Notes: a model not told the origin generated them from the sequence alone. DNA of 64,000 nt from Rhea pennata (GCF_028389875.1 NC_084678.1:11624899-11688898); one strand, 5' to 3'; counted from the stretch's first letter, positions 49,201 through 58,723 are shown. Numbers and translations are program-made.

Positions 49201-49216
49201 TTTTTTCTTGGCTTAG
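22163..49216 (-). CDS. PHCF: Pleckstrin-homology-domain-containing formin (PHCF type), 16 exons read, 5' end unresolved
   Basis: Predicted actin-assembly protein: FH2 dimers nucleate and processively elongate filaments, and PH domains usually target membranes. Sixteen exons sum to 2,181 nt in one frame (726 aa plus TAA), all with GT-AG introns and matching phases. Numbered from exon a, the parts are: residues 1-35 helical; 43-136 PH-like domain with basic KYKHYRWQKR; 150-265 second PH-like domain (VKYLVQLREGELTLY, closing helix EWVSLIEKY); 266-360 Ser/Pro/Glu linker with an FH1-like part (EVPPAPPAFPQP); 361-726 FH2, starting KAFHWDVVPWDKIQKSIWG, with GNLLNEKAGKEKARGF and FTLLHALVEQI, ending FGES..ELFGWISSFICEFRK. 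There is no GBD/DID region as in Drf formins and no long C-terminal tail. PH plus FH2 without GBD fits the PHCF subtype, reported in many vertebrates but missing from placental mammals. The symbol is the family name, not an approved one. INF/FHDC1 and delphilin are less likely because neither has N-terminal PH domains. Confidence 0.88.
22268..24510 (-). other. Formin intron o-p
   Basis: Non-coding. Holds a G-run at 24400-24416 and a somewhat GC-richer patch near 22,650-22,790 that I cannot assign. No extra FH2 exon is needed between ..SDIL and VKFGE... Confidence 0.8.
24400..24416. repeat. G-run (interrupted)
   Basis: Eleven consecutive G, one A, then five G on the plus strand, inside the last formin intron. 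Confidence 0.9.
24511..24594 (-). CDS. PHCF: Formin exon o (residues 665-692), FH2
   Basis: 84 nt, phase 0-0. DLIQKYEEDLSLLSRRCDEM then KKLYSDIL. Acceptor TTTTGTTACAG|GAT, donor CTG|GTACAT. Leads directly into the terminal KFGE motif of the last exon. Confidence 0.9.
25727..25830 (-). CDS. PHCF: Formin exon n (residues 630-664), FH2 coiled segment
   Basis: 104 nt, phase 1 in and 0 out. VLKKELENVTQCRRLIKPKT then IKATPQESQFCKELK, charged helix near the FH2 C-terminus. Acceptor ATTTTGTTTTAG|TTT, donor AAG|GTAACA. Confidence 0.92.
25831..27563 (-). other. Formin intron m-n
   Basis: Non-coding. A GC-richer patch at about 26,260-26,580 has open frames on both strands but no recognisable product. 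Confidence 0.75.
27564..27596 (-). CDS. PHCF: Formin exon m, 33-nt microexon (residues 619-630)
   Basis: Encodes ASMKGLSAEVD between split codons. Acceptor CTGTTCCTTTCCAG|CTT and donor GATG|GTATGT are strong, and the flanking intron upstream is only 128 bp. The exon is phase-symmetric (1 in, 1 out), so it can be skipped without a frameshift. The residues match the FH2 'A..V.L..L..E...L' continuation. Confidence 0.88.
27725..27854 (-). CDS. PHCF: Formin exon l (residues 576-619), FH2
   Basis: 130 nt, phase 0 in and 1 out. LSLLRGKERTFTLLHALVEQ then ILLQEPDLAKFSQEL and TEFEAVPD. TLLH followed by F..EL corresponds to the conserved FH2 helix. Its first codon is TTG, so the exon is not an independent start. 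Acceptor ATTTGTAG|TTG, donor GACG|GTAAGA. Confidence 0.94.
27855..29725 (-). other. Formin intron k-l
   Basis: AT-rich, with A-runs near 28,292 and 28,386-28,401. Nothing else is recognised. Confidence 0.8.
29726..29878 (-). CDS. PHCF: Formin exon k (residues 525-575), FH2 post region
   Basis: 153 nt, phase 0-0. LINQKIQASKQLQSSQKFIA, then VLEYILAIGNLLNEKAGKEK and ARGFRLSSLMK. The GNxLN and GFxLxxL signatures are the most diagnostic part of the FH2 family. Acceptor TATTTCAG|CTA, donor AAA|GTGAGT. Confidence 0.95.
29879..32160 (-). other. Formin intron j-k
   Basis: Contains an (AT)n microsatellite at 30669-30688. No exon-like FH2 sequence is missing between ..DLEP and LINQK.. Confidence 0.8.
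30669..30688. repeat. (AT)n microsatellite
   Basis: Ten AT units followed by GCGTGT. Confidence 0.95.
32161..32247 (-). CDS. PHCF: Formin exon j (residues 496-524), FH2
   Basis: 87 nt, phase 0-0. MCKIPHLGQRLDLLLTIREL then PVSIKDLEP. Corresponds to the FH2 segment 'IP....RL....F...F...I..L.P'. Acceptor CTATGCAG|ATG, donor CCT|GTAAGT. Confidence 0.93.
32797..32887 (-). CDS. PHCF: Formin exon i (residues 465-495), FH2
   Basis: 91 nt, phase 2 in and 0 out. YMPTPKDVERYQSFRGSPSE followed by LHIVDQFMLE; PT..E...Y..F.G....L...DQF is a formin hallmark. Acceptor TTTTACAG|ATAT, donor GAG|GTAAGA. Confidence 0.94.
34199..34310 (-). CDS. PHCF: Formin exon h (residues 428-465), FH2
   Basis: 112 nt, phase 1 in and 2 out. 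NIFLKSFRIKPSQLKEKLYI then IHEENGGLTDEQITALR. Matches the FH2 knob region (NI.L..FR...EL...I....GLT.EQ...L). Acceptor TTCCCCTAG|ACAT, donor AGAAG|GTAATC. Confidence 0.93.
34311..38187 (-). other. Formin intron g-h (largest intron, about 3.9 kb)
   Basis: AT-rich non-coding sequence. I see no clear transposon and no coding exon. The open frame at 35063-35581 (+, 172 codons) shows no recognisable domain. Confidence 0.8.
38188..38350 (-). CDS. PHCF: Formin exon g (residues 374-428), FH2 lasso/linker
   Basis: 163 nt, phase 0 in and 1 out. IQKSIWGSCDPDKKKIDVSR followed by LCDQFQIQDMTVFSGN and QQIMLDQKVAHNF. The IW pair and the conserved KxxxNF at the end match formin FH2 starts. Donor TTCA|GTAAGT. 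Confidence 0.93.
38541..38967 (-). CDS. PHCF: Formin exon f (residues 231-373): end of PH2, linker, FH1-like segment, start of FH2
   Basis: 427 nt, the largest exon. FRIPFTVQNN..EWVSLIEKYCQLW finishes PH2. An acidic/serine linker follows, then VVPVSPSLPLSISKAEVPPA and PPAFPQP, then the FH2 opening TKRTKAFHWDVVPWDK. Acceptor AAATTTCAG|GTTT, donor AAG|GTGAGG. The adjoining intron is only 190 bp. Confidence 0.93.
39573..39749 (-). CDS. PHCF: Formin exon e (residues 172-231), second PH domain
   Basis: 177 nt, phase 2 in and 2 out. Reads YLVQLREGELTLYCIGLGGE and ends VQTKEHNYL. Acceptor TCCTTCAG|GTAC, donor TTATTT|GTAAGT; the split codons rebuild Lys172 and Leu231. Confidence 0.87.
39750..43636 (-). 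other. Formin introns c-d and d-e, around exon d
   Basis: AT-rich non-coding DNA on either side of exon d (41952-42100). No further coding exon is recognised. Confidence 0.8.
41952..42100 (-). CDS. PHCF: Formin exon d (residues 123-172), end of PH1 and start of PH2
   Basis: 149 nt, phase 0 in and 2 out. IAYLLSRVIQ closes the first PH domain; EYDVIHEGVLDLQQ begins the second. Two GTs lie close together at the 3' end (TGG|GTGAA and GTGAA|GTACGA). Only the second keeps frame with the next exon and restores the PH motif WVKYLVQL. Confidence 0.85.
43637..43810 (-). CDS. PHCF: Formin exon c (residues 65-122), core of first PH domain
   Basis: 174 nt, phase 0-0. Reads IDFNTKTIFNIEKGIIKKQF, then PFSQVKACEDSERRRFSIVF and HGRQDYELEAVSLDDKRK, alternating beta strands typical of a PH fold. 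Acceptor CTATTCCAG|ATT, donor AAG|GTAAGT. Confidence 0.88.
44360..44440. repeat. Compound (TA)n / (TATG)n (TAGG)n microsatellite
   Basis: ATATATATAT blocks followed by three TATG and four TAGG units. Confidence 0.9.
45311..45339. repeat. Poly(A)/(GA)n tract
   Basis: A13, then GAAAAAG, then a GA run. Confidence 0.9.
46449..46535 (-). CDS. PHCF: Formin exon b (residues 36-64)
   Basis: 87 nt, phase 0-0. DSQDLLTGSQFNFSIYKYKH followed by YRWQKRILQ. The basic aromatic cluster resembles the beta1-beta2 region of PH domains. Acceptor TTTTTCAG|GAT, donor CAG|GTAATT. Confidence 0.85.
46536..49111 (-). other. Formin intron a-b
   Basis: Contains the 47-bp tandem duplication at 48782-48860. The open frame at 47938-48288 (+) has no recognisable domain. 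Confidence 0.75.
48782..48860. repeat. 47-bp period tandem duplication, 1.7 copies
   Basis: TTTGATCTAGATTTAAACTA and the following 12 bases occur at 48782-48813 and again at 48829-48860 with one mismatch (CCCAGG versus TCCAGG). Confidence 0.95.
49112..49216 (-). CDS. PHCF: Formin exon a (residues 1-35 of the readable protein)
   Basis: 105 nt. Reads LSQEKILKIMNMVKNKEVSI then EGALHLAQKEVYAEK, an amphipathic helical segment. The donor is AAG|GTAAGG. The acceptor is GTTCCAG|CTAAG, with a second AG five bases further in. Two ATGs inside (KIMNMV) have A at -3, and the second also has G at +4, so translation could begin here if the upstream exon is non-coding. Confidence 0.75.
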
Positions 49217-52200
49217 CTGGAACAAAAGCCAATCAAATATTTTTAAGGATTTTTTTAATCTGGCTATTGAGGATACAGAGTACTTGTGACAGTTACAGCT
49301 CCAGTATTTGCTATAAAATTACAATTTCATTCATATTTTATGTTTTATCGACAACCTGCCCAGCAAATACAATCTCCCTTTGAAACCAGGTGAGAGTCTA
49401 CAAGATATCAAATATACAGAGCTTTTCCAGTTTTAGAAGATAGGGTGGTAATATCTGGAGGTAGAACTGCCACGAGGAAATCTTTTTTAGTTAGAAAATC
49501 TGGTAAGAAGTGAAAACATCAATCTTATATGCTCACCTGTGTCTTACTGTTAGTGTAAAATATTGCATACAAAGACTGTGAAAGCTAAATCAGGATCATT
49601 AGAAATTTTCAGAGTGAAGGAGCGAAAAATGTATGTCTGTACCACCAGGTATAGTTGTCACATGAATTTGTCAAAACATGTTAAAAACTAAAAATACCCA
49701 AAAAAGTATTCTTCAAGAAGCTTACATACAAATTTATGTTCCTCTTAAGTGAACCAGGTGTGGGTTGTAATGCCAAATCAGAATCAAGTAAAGCAAAAAA
49801 GGAAAGTGGAGTAACCAAATGCCTACAAGTACAGAGCCTTACACAGTGGGTAAAGCTCTTTCACAGACTGTGTAGAAGGAATAAACAACTGCCATTTTAG
49901 ACAGACCAGAGCGTTCGCTAGTGTAATACTCTCTCCTGAATGGTACGCAGAATTGAGAGTTTAGAAGGAACATATACATATTACCAGCATAGCACAGGAC
50001 TTGTGCCAGGAGCTTCCCAGGCAATGGGAAGTCACACTCCCCAGATGCTCACACTTTTGCCTCTATTGTTTCTTCCAATAGGTATTCTCAGGTTCAACCC
50101 AGACACTTGCAGGTCTGTCCAGTAGCTTAGCTAGAATATCCCTTTGGCCACTGCCGTGTCTCCTACATCCCTGGAGAATGACTTCACCACCAGGAAATAA
50201 ACCATCCTTTTAAAACTCTTCCATCTGGGCATCTGCTAGGTGAAGATCCCTCTCCATGAGCGTTGCGCAGACTATAGAGAAGGAAGGGTAGAGGGAAGGA
50301 GAGTTTTCTCAGGATGGCTAGGGCTTGCAGCCAAAGCCAGACGGAGAAGGGGCATCCCCTCCTCCCATCCCCTCCGCCCCATGCACCCCCACGAGTGGAG
50401 CTGCCTGGGGAGCCTCGTGCGTTCAGAGAGCAGCAGCTCAAAGGGCAGAGCAGGCAGCAGGGCTGCAGCTGCCTTCCCACCCTCAGCAGCTTCCGGACCT
50501 GAGCAGCCACTTGCTTTGCCTACGCCTACAGCTCTCTGAAGACATAGTAACTGGTCTGCTAAAAGCCTCAGCAATGCAGGTTTGAGGTAGAACAAACCCC
50601 GGCAAAAAAGGACCTCTCCATCCATCCGAGCACCACAGTCACCTGGAACAGGTCTGATGGGGTAACATATAAATAACCTCTCACATGACAGAGGTCAGAA
50701 ACTATTAAATCCACTGGTTACCTTTTATTCCGAGCCACACTACATTAAACATACTTAAGCTTAGTGAATTTCCAATGTATGAATCAACTTCTGATCGACA
50801 GACACACTGTATTTTTTACAGCCTACAAATAAAACCAGGAGTAAAAGAAGAAGAAATATTTTGTTTTCAAAGCCTTGGAATTTTCAGTGCTAATATAAAG
50901 GTAACTTATGGCATAGCTCCCAGTTCCAAATAGCTACGTGAACACTGAAGAAAGAATAAAAGCAGTTTGGTAATTCATTCATACTTGCTGAGGCACATAA
51001 GGTTCCTGCAATGACCTCCACATTCCGGTTCTGAATTTTAAATGGCCATATATTTACACCACACATACATTGTACACGATTAGATTTTAACAAGATAATT
51101 CCCCACTGAACAGTCCCTGTGTAAGCAAACAAGAATATGGATGTATTTGAATTGAAAAATATAGTTTCCTTAAGGCTAAACTCTGCCAGCTTTAAAGTGC
51201 AACCTCCTATTTATACAGGATAGCATTTCTTCATGTGAAATTCGTTAGTATTTTTACAACAGTTAAAATCTTTTGCATGGTAAAAGGTTCAAAGATTTTG
51301 CACCAGGATGACAATGATAACACAAAGACAACATCATAGCCTCATGTCAACAGCACACTCTGGTTCACATAAACAAAAGGAGGACTTATCTCCTTTACTT
51401 CAGTGCACAAGTAATTTAATGCATTTGCTTAATTTTCATTTGAATCTGACCGCATTGCTTGACAACACAACACCCTGTGCACATTTGTAGGGATGCTTCC
51501 TAAGAGTGGCCAAAAAACCAGCAGTTACAACTTACAAAATATGAAGTTTTTAATTTTTTAATAGGATGTAAGCGACTCAGGTTACCATCCCCTGCATCCC
51601 ATGCAAGCAGACTCCACACTCTGCAGCTCCTGAAGCACTGGGTATGTTAAGCTTTGCATTTCTGACCAAATATTCCATCATGGACCAAGAAATCTTGCCA
51701 CAGTGTGTCTAACAAACTAGACACTTTCTTGTAATTTGCCTGTGACAAAAAACAGATTCTCTTTTTCATTGTTGAAAATTTTCAAAAATCTCTTCTTTTT
51801 TCTTTTTACATAGCATATATAGAATGAATGCATTTTGGGCTCTGCAAAAAAATCATTTCTTTATTCTTTTGTTCACTTTCACCAGTCTTCTTTACACTAG
51901 GATGGGGTTCTGCCTAAGACAGGAGAACAACAGGGAACATCTTCTAATTTTCTTAATAATGTATCAAGACAAATGTTTGTAAAAGCTAAGTGAATCATTT
52001 TATGTATTGTAAATTCAGAAAGGCTTGTTAGTAAATTAGACTGCTGACAGTTAATGCATTCCCCAGAGAGCACAGAAAAGACAGTTCTTGGTGCAGGTTA
52101 TTTTTAACAGCACCCTGTTGTTTTAATGTCTCTGTTAACTCTCTCTCTGCACATCTGTAAGCACGGTGGAAAAAATTCAAGATGAGAGAGGCAAAAAAAA

Positions 52201-52932
52201 GGGCACATTTCAGCTTATGAGATCTGTCAAAATTGTCTGTCTTGCTTAGGTTTGTGACAGTCATGTGTTAGCATGGTATTTTTACTTGCAAACAAGACTC
52301 GAGTAACAGATCCTGACCTTTATGGTTTTGTATCTGTGGGGCTTTTCTCCCAGCAAATCACAATTTTTGAAATGTTCATTTTTGTGTTTGTTTTAGTTGT
52401 ACTTTTTCTTAAAAAAAAAAAAAGATTTTTGTCAAATTATCCACTGAAATGCCACTAAGTCAGATCGTGTTATATTGTCTAATGGAATGTGACTGGTGCA
52501 ACCAAACAGAACATTTTTTATACAAGGCTGAATAACAAAATTGTTAAAAAAGAAAAAAACTAAATGTTTCAATTATGAAAAATGCACATTAGGGAAATAC
52601 ATGTGTTTCCATTAATAATGTATTCCTTTCTCTGTCAGGTTAAAGAAGTACAGATTAAAATTTTATCATCCACCTGAAATTCAGTATAGATATCTATCTG
52701 ATTTGAATGAAAAATCAACCCACACAATTGAAGGGAAAGTGTGGCGCTCCAGAAAATCTCCCTACGTCCATTATTCTACAGGGAGAAGTATTTATAGTTT
52801 TGGCCTGGAAACGGTGCGAGGTGTGTTTAACGGAGAGGTATGCGGTTTCCGGCCAGTTCTGCTGCCGGGCATACCCGGCAGGAGCGCTCGCGGGACTCCC
52901 TGCCGCTCCCCGCTCCCCCAGCCCCGGCTCAC
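49217..52932 (-). other. Probable first intron of the formin, with GC-richer patch at 50,300-50,640
   Basis: No readable PH or FH2 sequence. A GC-richer patch at about 50,300-50,640 has open frames on both strands without recognisable homology. A donor-like CCAG|GTGACT occurs at 50642/50643 on the minus strand and could mark an alternative upstream exon. Confidence 0.5.
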
Positions 52933-53150
52933 CAGGGCGCTGAGAGGCACGGCAGGTTTTGCATGTCGTCTCCACACTGTGATAACTACGACCCTAACGA
53001 CTCCTTTCAGGCTTTCTGGGCACCAGCCAAGCAAAAGGAGTTAAAGCCGCTTTATCTGAGCCATTTAAAACTGACTGAACAAAGCAGCAGAAGATACGCA
53101 GAACGGCGCGCGCGGAAGAGTCCAGGGAAAAGGCAGGCTAACGCCTTTCT
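52800..53150 (-). promoter_or_regulatory. CpG-rich patch, candidate formin promoter and first exon
   Basis: A local rise in GC and CpG (GGTGCGAGG, GCTCGCGGGAC, ACGGCGCGCGCGG) in otherwise AT-rich DNA, 3.6 kb upstream of the first readable formin exon. On the minus strand it contains a strong donor GCCCTG|GTGAGC at 52932/52933, preceded by an ATG at 52964-52962 (MQNLPCLSAP and two bases). This is the best first-exon candidate, not proven. Confidence 0.5.
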
Positions 53151-54782
53151 TTATCTGTTCGTCCTAACATTCATCCTACAATACACGCTAGTTCAGATCC
53201 TCCCTCCTACCACACTGAATCATAATAATATGACAGCAGTCTAAAATAAAAAGACTCCTGGAATGCATGCACGAACACCCCTGGAGATGTAGAGCAAGGA
53301 ATCTGGCTGTCAGTCAGCTCTACAGGTGATCGCTACCACAAATACTGGCATTCGTGAGACATTCTCTCAGGTTTCCTTAGGTGAAGATCGTAACACGCAC
53401 TGAGCTCTATCATTTCCTGTGGCAACAAAGCCAAGTCATGCAGAAATCCTGCTCCCTGTGCAAAAGGGGTGAGATTTTTATTCTAAGACAGTGAAGCCAT
53501 TCATTGCTAGGCACTCCTTACCCTTCTCCTCATTAAGCATTAACAGCGTTAAACATTCTCCTCTGCTTGCCCTAAGAAGCAGGAGATAAAACAAGCAGCT
53601 TCTGGCTGCAGTGGGACCCAGAGAATTTGTTCCTCATCCTTAGCACCATACAGAAGCATCTTCTTTTTAGCGCTAAGGAGGACCAATGCGCCAAAAGACA
53701 AAGGCCAAGTAGGAAGATGCAAGCAGCAGCTATATAAAGCCTTCTGAGCATTTTGTCTTGACTCGGTGCCTTCCAGCTACAATACACAACACTTTCTGCA
53801 AACAATTACAATGGAGAAATTTAAAAGTAAGTGCCAGGATGCAATGCAGTGATTGACTTATGATGAAATTTCAAGTAGCAACTTTTTTGTTTCAAACTGT
53901 TCCCTTTCCCCCCCCCCCAAAAAAAGGTTTTTAATCAAAGACGGTTGGCTCAGTTTATTATAAATATTTGCCTTGAATTACATTCTGCCTACATGTTGAA
54001 GATGTCATTTTTGTTATTCAAATAAAATGGATATAATATGGATTGTCATAAAAGTTTCAGTCTAGTGTTACCAACTTTTATCTCCTACTGTATTCACTTA
54101 TGCCAGCTACTATCCTGGCCCAAACTTTGCTGAGTACTCCCACCTGCACAGGAGTGGTTGTCTTCTAGGATAGGGTGTATCTGGAAAGCATTCACTTGTA
54201 ATTTACATGAAATAGCAATACAGATGACTGATTTGATATTTTTATGTGACAAAACCATCTTTTGTACCAGTCATAAAGATAGACTAATATTATTTGTCAA
54301 ACAGTGCTGCTATTCATCAAATAAATTATCCATCTGTAATAATGTTTTGCATTATTTGTTCAGATCTATATCTGGCTGAATAATATCTGTCAAGATTTAT
54401 ACAAAGAAGCAGATATTCATCAAACAATAACTTGATTTCCTTGAAAGCCCTGGAAACTCTGCCACTTTCAGTAGGAGCTGGAGGAGCCCAAAGATATTTC
54501 ATTTACTATTTTATTGGTATAAATCTACCTAGTTTCAATTTTGAAAATTACTCCATATTGAAGAACTCAATACCTACACATTTCACAAAATTCTCTGACA
54601 AAATGAAGATTTGCAGGTCTAATATGAAGCAGTTACTTTGGTGTTTCCCTGGATCACCACTTAACAGACCTGGATGTTCTCAGCAAGATCCTGCTATACA
54701 GACAGATTTGGAACCTGTTAGAAAACTATACTCAGAAAACAGTTATCAGAGTTTTACTGTCAAAAATGAAAGGATATATTGA

Positions 54783-55650
54783 GCAGTGTTGCACAGGAGA
54801 CTGATTTGGTCTTGTACTATTCAATGTTTTCATTAATGTCCCAAGCGATAGGCTAGAGGTTTTGTTTATTAAATTTGCAGAATTTGACATGAAGGTGGAA
54901 AAACTGCAAGCAAGTTGTAAAGGAGATAGAAATTTAAAACAAACCTGACAAATCAGAGAAACAATAGTATGCAGATCAACAAGGGAGAAAGCCTACACCT
55001 TGGCAAGAACTACCAGCTGCATAAAGACTGGCTGAAGAACAGATACTCTTCAGAAAAACACCTTCAAGTTATAGTAGCTTACAAACTAACATAAGTTAAC
55101 CATGCCATGCTGTTGCAACAAAAGGCGAGCATCCCATAGGGAGATTATAAACAGCAGGATAGCCTGCAAAGCCCAAAGTGATCTTTGCAATATTTAGTAT
55201 TGGTAGAGGCTTCTGACAAAATATCATGTGAAGTTCGTCATGTCTTCAAAAAAAAGATATGGACATGCTGGAGGAAGTCAAGATCAGGACAATTAGAATA
55301 TTCAGAGGAATAAAACACATGGCTTACAGGCAAAGAATGAAAGGACTGGGATTTCACACCTTAAAGAAAAGACTGGAGGGAGTCACAGTCTTCAAATACA
55401 TAAACCACTACTGTAGAAAAGGAAAGGAGTAGGTTGTTTACTGTGTGAAAGGGTAAGAAGAAATAGAATTTAAGCTACAGCAAAAGAGGTTCACATTTGG
55501 AGAAAGCAGAATGATAAAAATAAGCAAATAGCTGTCCAGGGAAGATTGTAGACCATCACTGATGATCTGTAAGAAGAATTAAACAAAAAGTGTTATGACA
55601 CTGAGGGATGCAAAAGTCTTGGATGGTGTTTTGATAGGTCCCTGACTAGG
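54783..55650 (+). mobile_element. Degraded CR1 LINE fragment
   Basis: Follows the CR1 3' body in order: TTCAATGTTTTCATTAATGT, AAATTTGCAGA, CCATGCTGTTGCAACAAAAG, GGCGAGCATCCCATAGGGAG, then GACAATTAGAATATTCAGAG and AAGAATGAAAGGACTGGGAT. It is much more diverged than the other two copies, and its 3' end is blurred. Confidence 0.75.
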
Positions 55651-57486
55651 TTTCTGTCATACCTAATCTCATACTTGTTTGACCCATATTTCTGCACATT
55701 CGTTTTGCATATTAATTAAGTCTAAGCTTGAATGTAAGGAACAGATGGTTTCATTGCTTTTTTTCAAGCATCATTTTCAGGAAAAATGATGGTCAGAGAT
55801 TTAAGAGATTTTAAATGAGATTTTAAAAAACTTCATTCAGCCTATGATGAGAGCTTACTTTCAATGCAGAGAGATGCTCCCTGAAAACCCATCCTTTCAA
55901 GAGACCATATGCTACTTTATCAGAACTGACAGTGCTTCGCTGGGTATTACGCAGCCTCAGCATTACTGTTGTGATGAAGTACCAAAGAGCAAGACCTATA
56001 AAGAAACCTTTTTCAGTAAGCTTCAGCTCATAAGAAATACAATGAGGTTTTGCAAATTCTGACTCACATGGCCTAGATCCTGTTTCAGCCACACTGGTAC
56101 TAATGACCAGGGCAATATGAGACAGGAAAGGAGATGCCCTCAGCTATGCAGAGCCCAGGCAACAGTGCTTGCACAACATGAGATGAAAGGACTATTAAAG
56201 GGAGCTGTTTGAATCAAGAAGTGTGAAAGAGAAAAGAGGAAGGAAAGAGCAGGGCACATTCTGTGGTACTGATAGAGCTCAAACAGGATTGTCCCATTAG
56301 TGGTCAGTCTGCTTTCCACTTCATACCCTTTAGGTGCTAATCCTCTATTGAGTTTACTTCGTACTGATAACTAAAGCTAAGGTGCATGTTTCCCAGGGAC
56401 AAGTCAGGAGAGCAGAGAGACAGTTTTATATTTTTAAATCGTCAAGTGAAAATTCACAACAGCCCCTGAATAGTATTATTATGAGTTTTCCACTCACACT
56501 TTTTCATAACTCAGTCTAGTTGCTTTCACAGAGCAAACAGATAAAAACCTTTGTCTACCTAAAGGCATGTGCCCAGTTAAAATCCATGGATTTTTTTGAT
56601 CTTACTGCTTCACGTGCTTACATCATGTGAAACAAGAGCAATATTACATTACATCATATCTTAACATGATATTTTGATCAAATTATCCTGTTAGTATTTT
56701 TCCTCACATAGCTTTCAAAATAGCTTCATAGGTAGCGCTCAGAATAAAAATTTAAACTGCAGAATGTTTAGGTATGATAGCAAGTTTCTTCCCTCTGAAA
56801 GTACATTTGAAGTGCTGGTATGGATACTGCCATATACCAACACACTAGGAAATCTCTTTACATGCATATATGTGCAGAGAGAGCCATCGTACAATGAGCA
56901 GTGAAACTGTTCAGTTTCTCCTACAGATTGCCATGATTAAGAAGTTAACTGCACCAGTTATTTCATGCTAAAAGTACACCTGATCAGAATGCTACTGCGA
57001 ATGGGCTGAGAAAGCCTTTATGGAAAGCCTCACATTACAATTGGTATTACAAAGGCTGGAGGCAGACGTTTCAATAAAAACGCAGGAGTTCCCAGTGTGA
57101 ACTAGTTCCCAGCTGGTTCTAACAACAGTTTGCATGATGAATGGCCAAAATGTTTAGCACAGAAGTGCAGGTTCACTCAGTTTTCATTTTTCGCTTCATA
57201 CTTAAACCATTACTAAATCAAGTTCACAACCTCTTCCACTCTTGATTCGTCTTCCTTCAAAATGTTGATGTCCACAGACACAAACTACATTAACAAATAT
57301 AAAGTGAATTCTTTTTTTGAAAAAAGTAAGCTTATATAATAAGAGACTTCTATATCTTGCTGAACATTTTTATTAGCTGGGATGAACTAAATGGCTGCAA
57401 TCTGAATTAACTAAGTAGATGCAGATTGCTTTTGAAATAGCTACCACAGTAAAATTTATACTAGACACATTGAGGGCAAGATTAAA

Positions 57487-57506
57487 ACTCCCATTGATTT
57501 CAGTGG
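57487..57506. repeat. Old dispersed-repeat motif
   Basis: ACTCCCATTGATTTCAGTGG, the same palindromic wording as at 1294-1315. Confidence 0.35.
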
Positions 57507-57973
57507 CCTGCAACCACACAAACATGAAGTACATGTTCTGAATTTATTAAGTAATACTTTCTGATTTCAAAACAGAACCTGATAACTGGATAACAGAATC
57601 TGATTCATGGCTTATTTTCTTGGTGTATCCAGGTAAAACTTCAGCATTATACTACTTAATGAACTGTAACAGAATAACAAAGGTAGTTGGCAGAGAAGTA
57701 TTTCAGTTCTGTGCTGTTAGTTACAGTAATTAAAATAACCCACAGTGGTAAGGACTGTTGAAGATTACCACTTTGCTTATTAACACAAGAGTCCAATTAG
57801 TTCCGTGATGAAACAATGATTACCAGACTATTAAACAGTGACATCTAATTATTTTTGAGAAAACCATGCATATTTCTATTCACAGGTTTACAATCTCATC
57901 TTGCAACATAATGTCTTGTAAAGGAAAGATATACATCATGCAAGAATTGGGCTGCTAAAATTCTTAATAATTT

Positions 57974-58118
57974 GGTCTCCTTTTCTGGAGATATTCAAGG
58001 CCCGCCTGGATGCAATCCTGTCTAATATGCTCTAGGTGACCCTGCTGAGTGGGGAGGTTGGACTAGATGGTCTCCTGAGGTCCCTTCCAACCTTACTGAT
58101 TCTATGATTCTATGATTT
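57974..58118 (+). mobile_element. Short CR1 LINE 3' end with octamer tail
   Basis: CTGGAGATATTCAAGGCCCG, GTTGGACTAGATGGTCTCCT and GAGGTCCCTTCCAACCTTAC followed by two tandem ATTCTATG units. The well-kept tail marks it as the least diverged repeat in the window. Confidence 0.95.
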
Positions 58119-58698
58119 TGCGTTATATAGTGTGTGTTAACCAATATGATCTAAGAGCTGAGCATGAAGTGCAATATAGTGCATCATCAATTCCATGCAT
58201 GTTTAAATCAGTATTCTTGTGTGTCTGTGAATTTTACATTCATTAGTAGAAAAAAAAATAATGAATAAACTGTTCTTTATTAAGGGAAGGTCTAACAGCC
58301 AACAAAAAACTCCACTGAGCCTCTATCTACTGACATATTTTGAGGATCATTTTGTAGCTTGGGTTTTGAGGTGTTCTCATTAAAGTTGCTGTGCAAAGAT
58401 GCAGCCTATGGTCAATTTGACCCCAGATCCTGCCTGTGCGTTGACAAAGCAGAGACCAGAAAGACATTCAAAATTCCAGTCAATATGATATTTTGCAAGA
58501 TCTTCTGTCATTTTACCTATGTGTGAAGGGTATTTAAAAGAAGGACTGAAAAGAATTTTTAACTCTTCCCCTTCTCCCCTGCCCCAGATTCTGGCTTGTT
58601 AATAAACCATCTTAACAAAACGTTTAGGTAAAAAGGGAGTATTTCTCCTTGCTAACCTTTTCCTACATTCTGACAGATTTAGGAGAATATAATCCTTG

Positions 58699-58723
58699 TC
58701 TGTGTTTGTGTGTGTGTGTGTGT
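58699..58723. repeat. (TG)n microsatellite
   Basis: TGTGTTTGTG followed by an uninterrupted TG run. Confidence 0.95.

Noticed and set aside
22163-49216. Assignment of the formin to FHDC1/INF or delphilin
   Set aside because: Those subtypes lack N-terminal PH domains; FHDC1 begins at its FH2 and delphilin has PDZ domains.
50184-50625. GC-richer patch with open frames on both strands, considered as formin exon 1 or a separate gene
   Set aside because: No homology recognised and no phase-compatible donor inside the frame; kept only as an alternative upstream-exon area because of the donor at 50642/50643.
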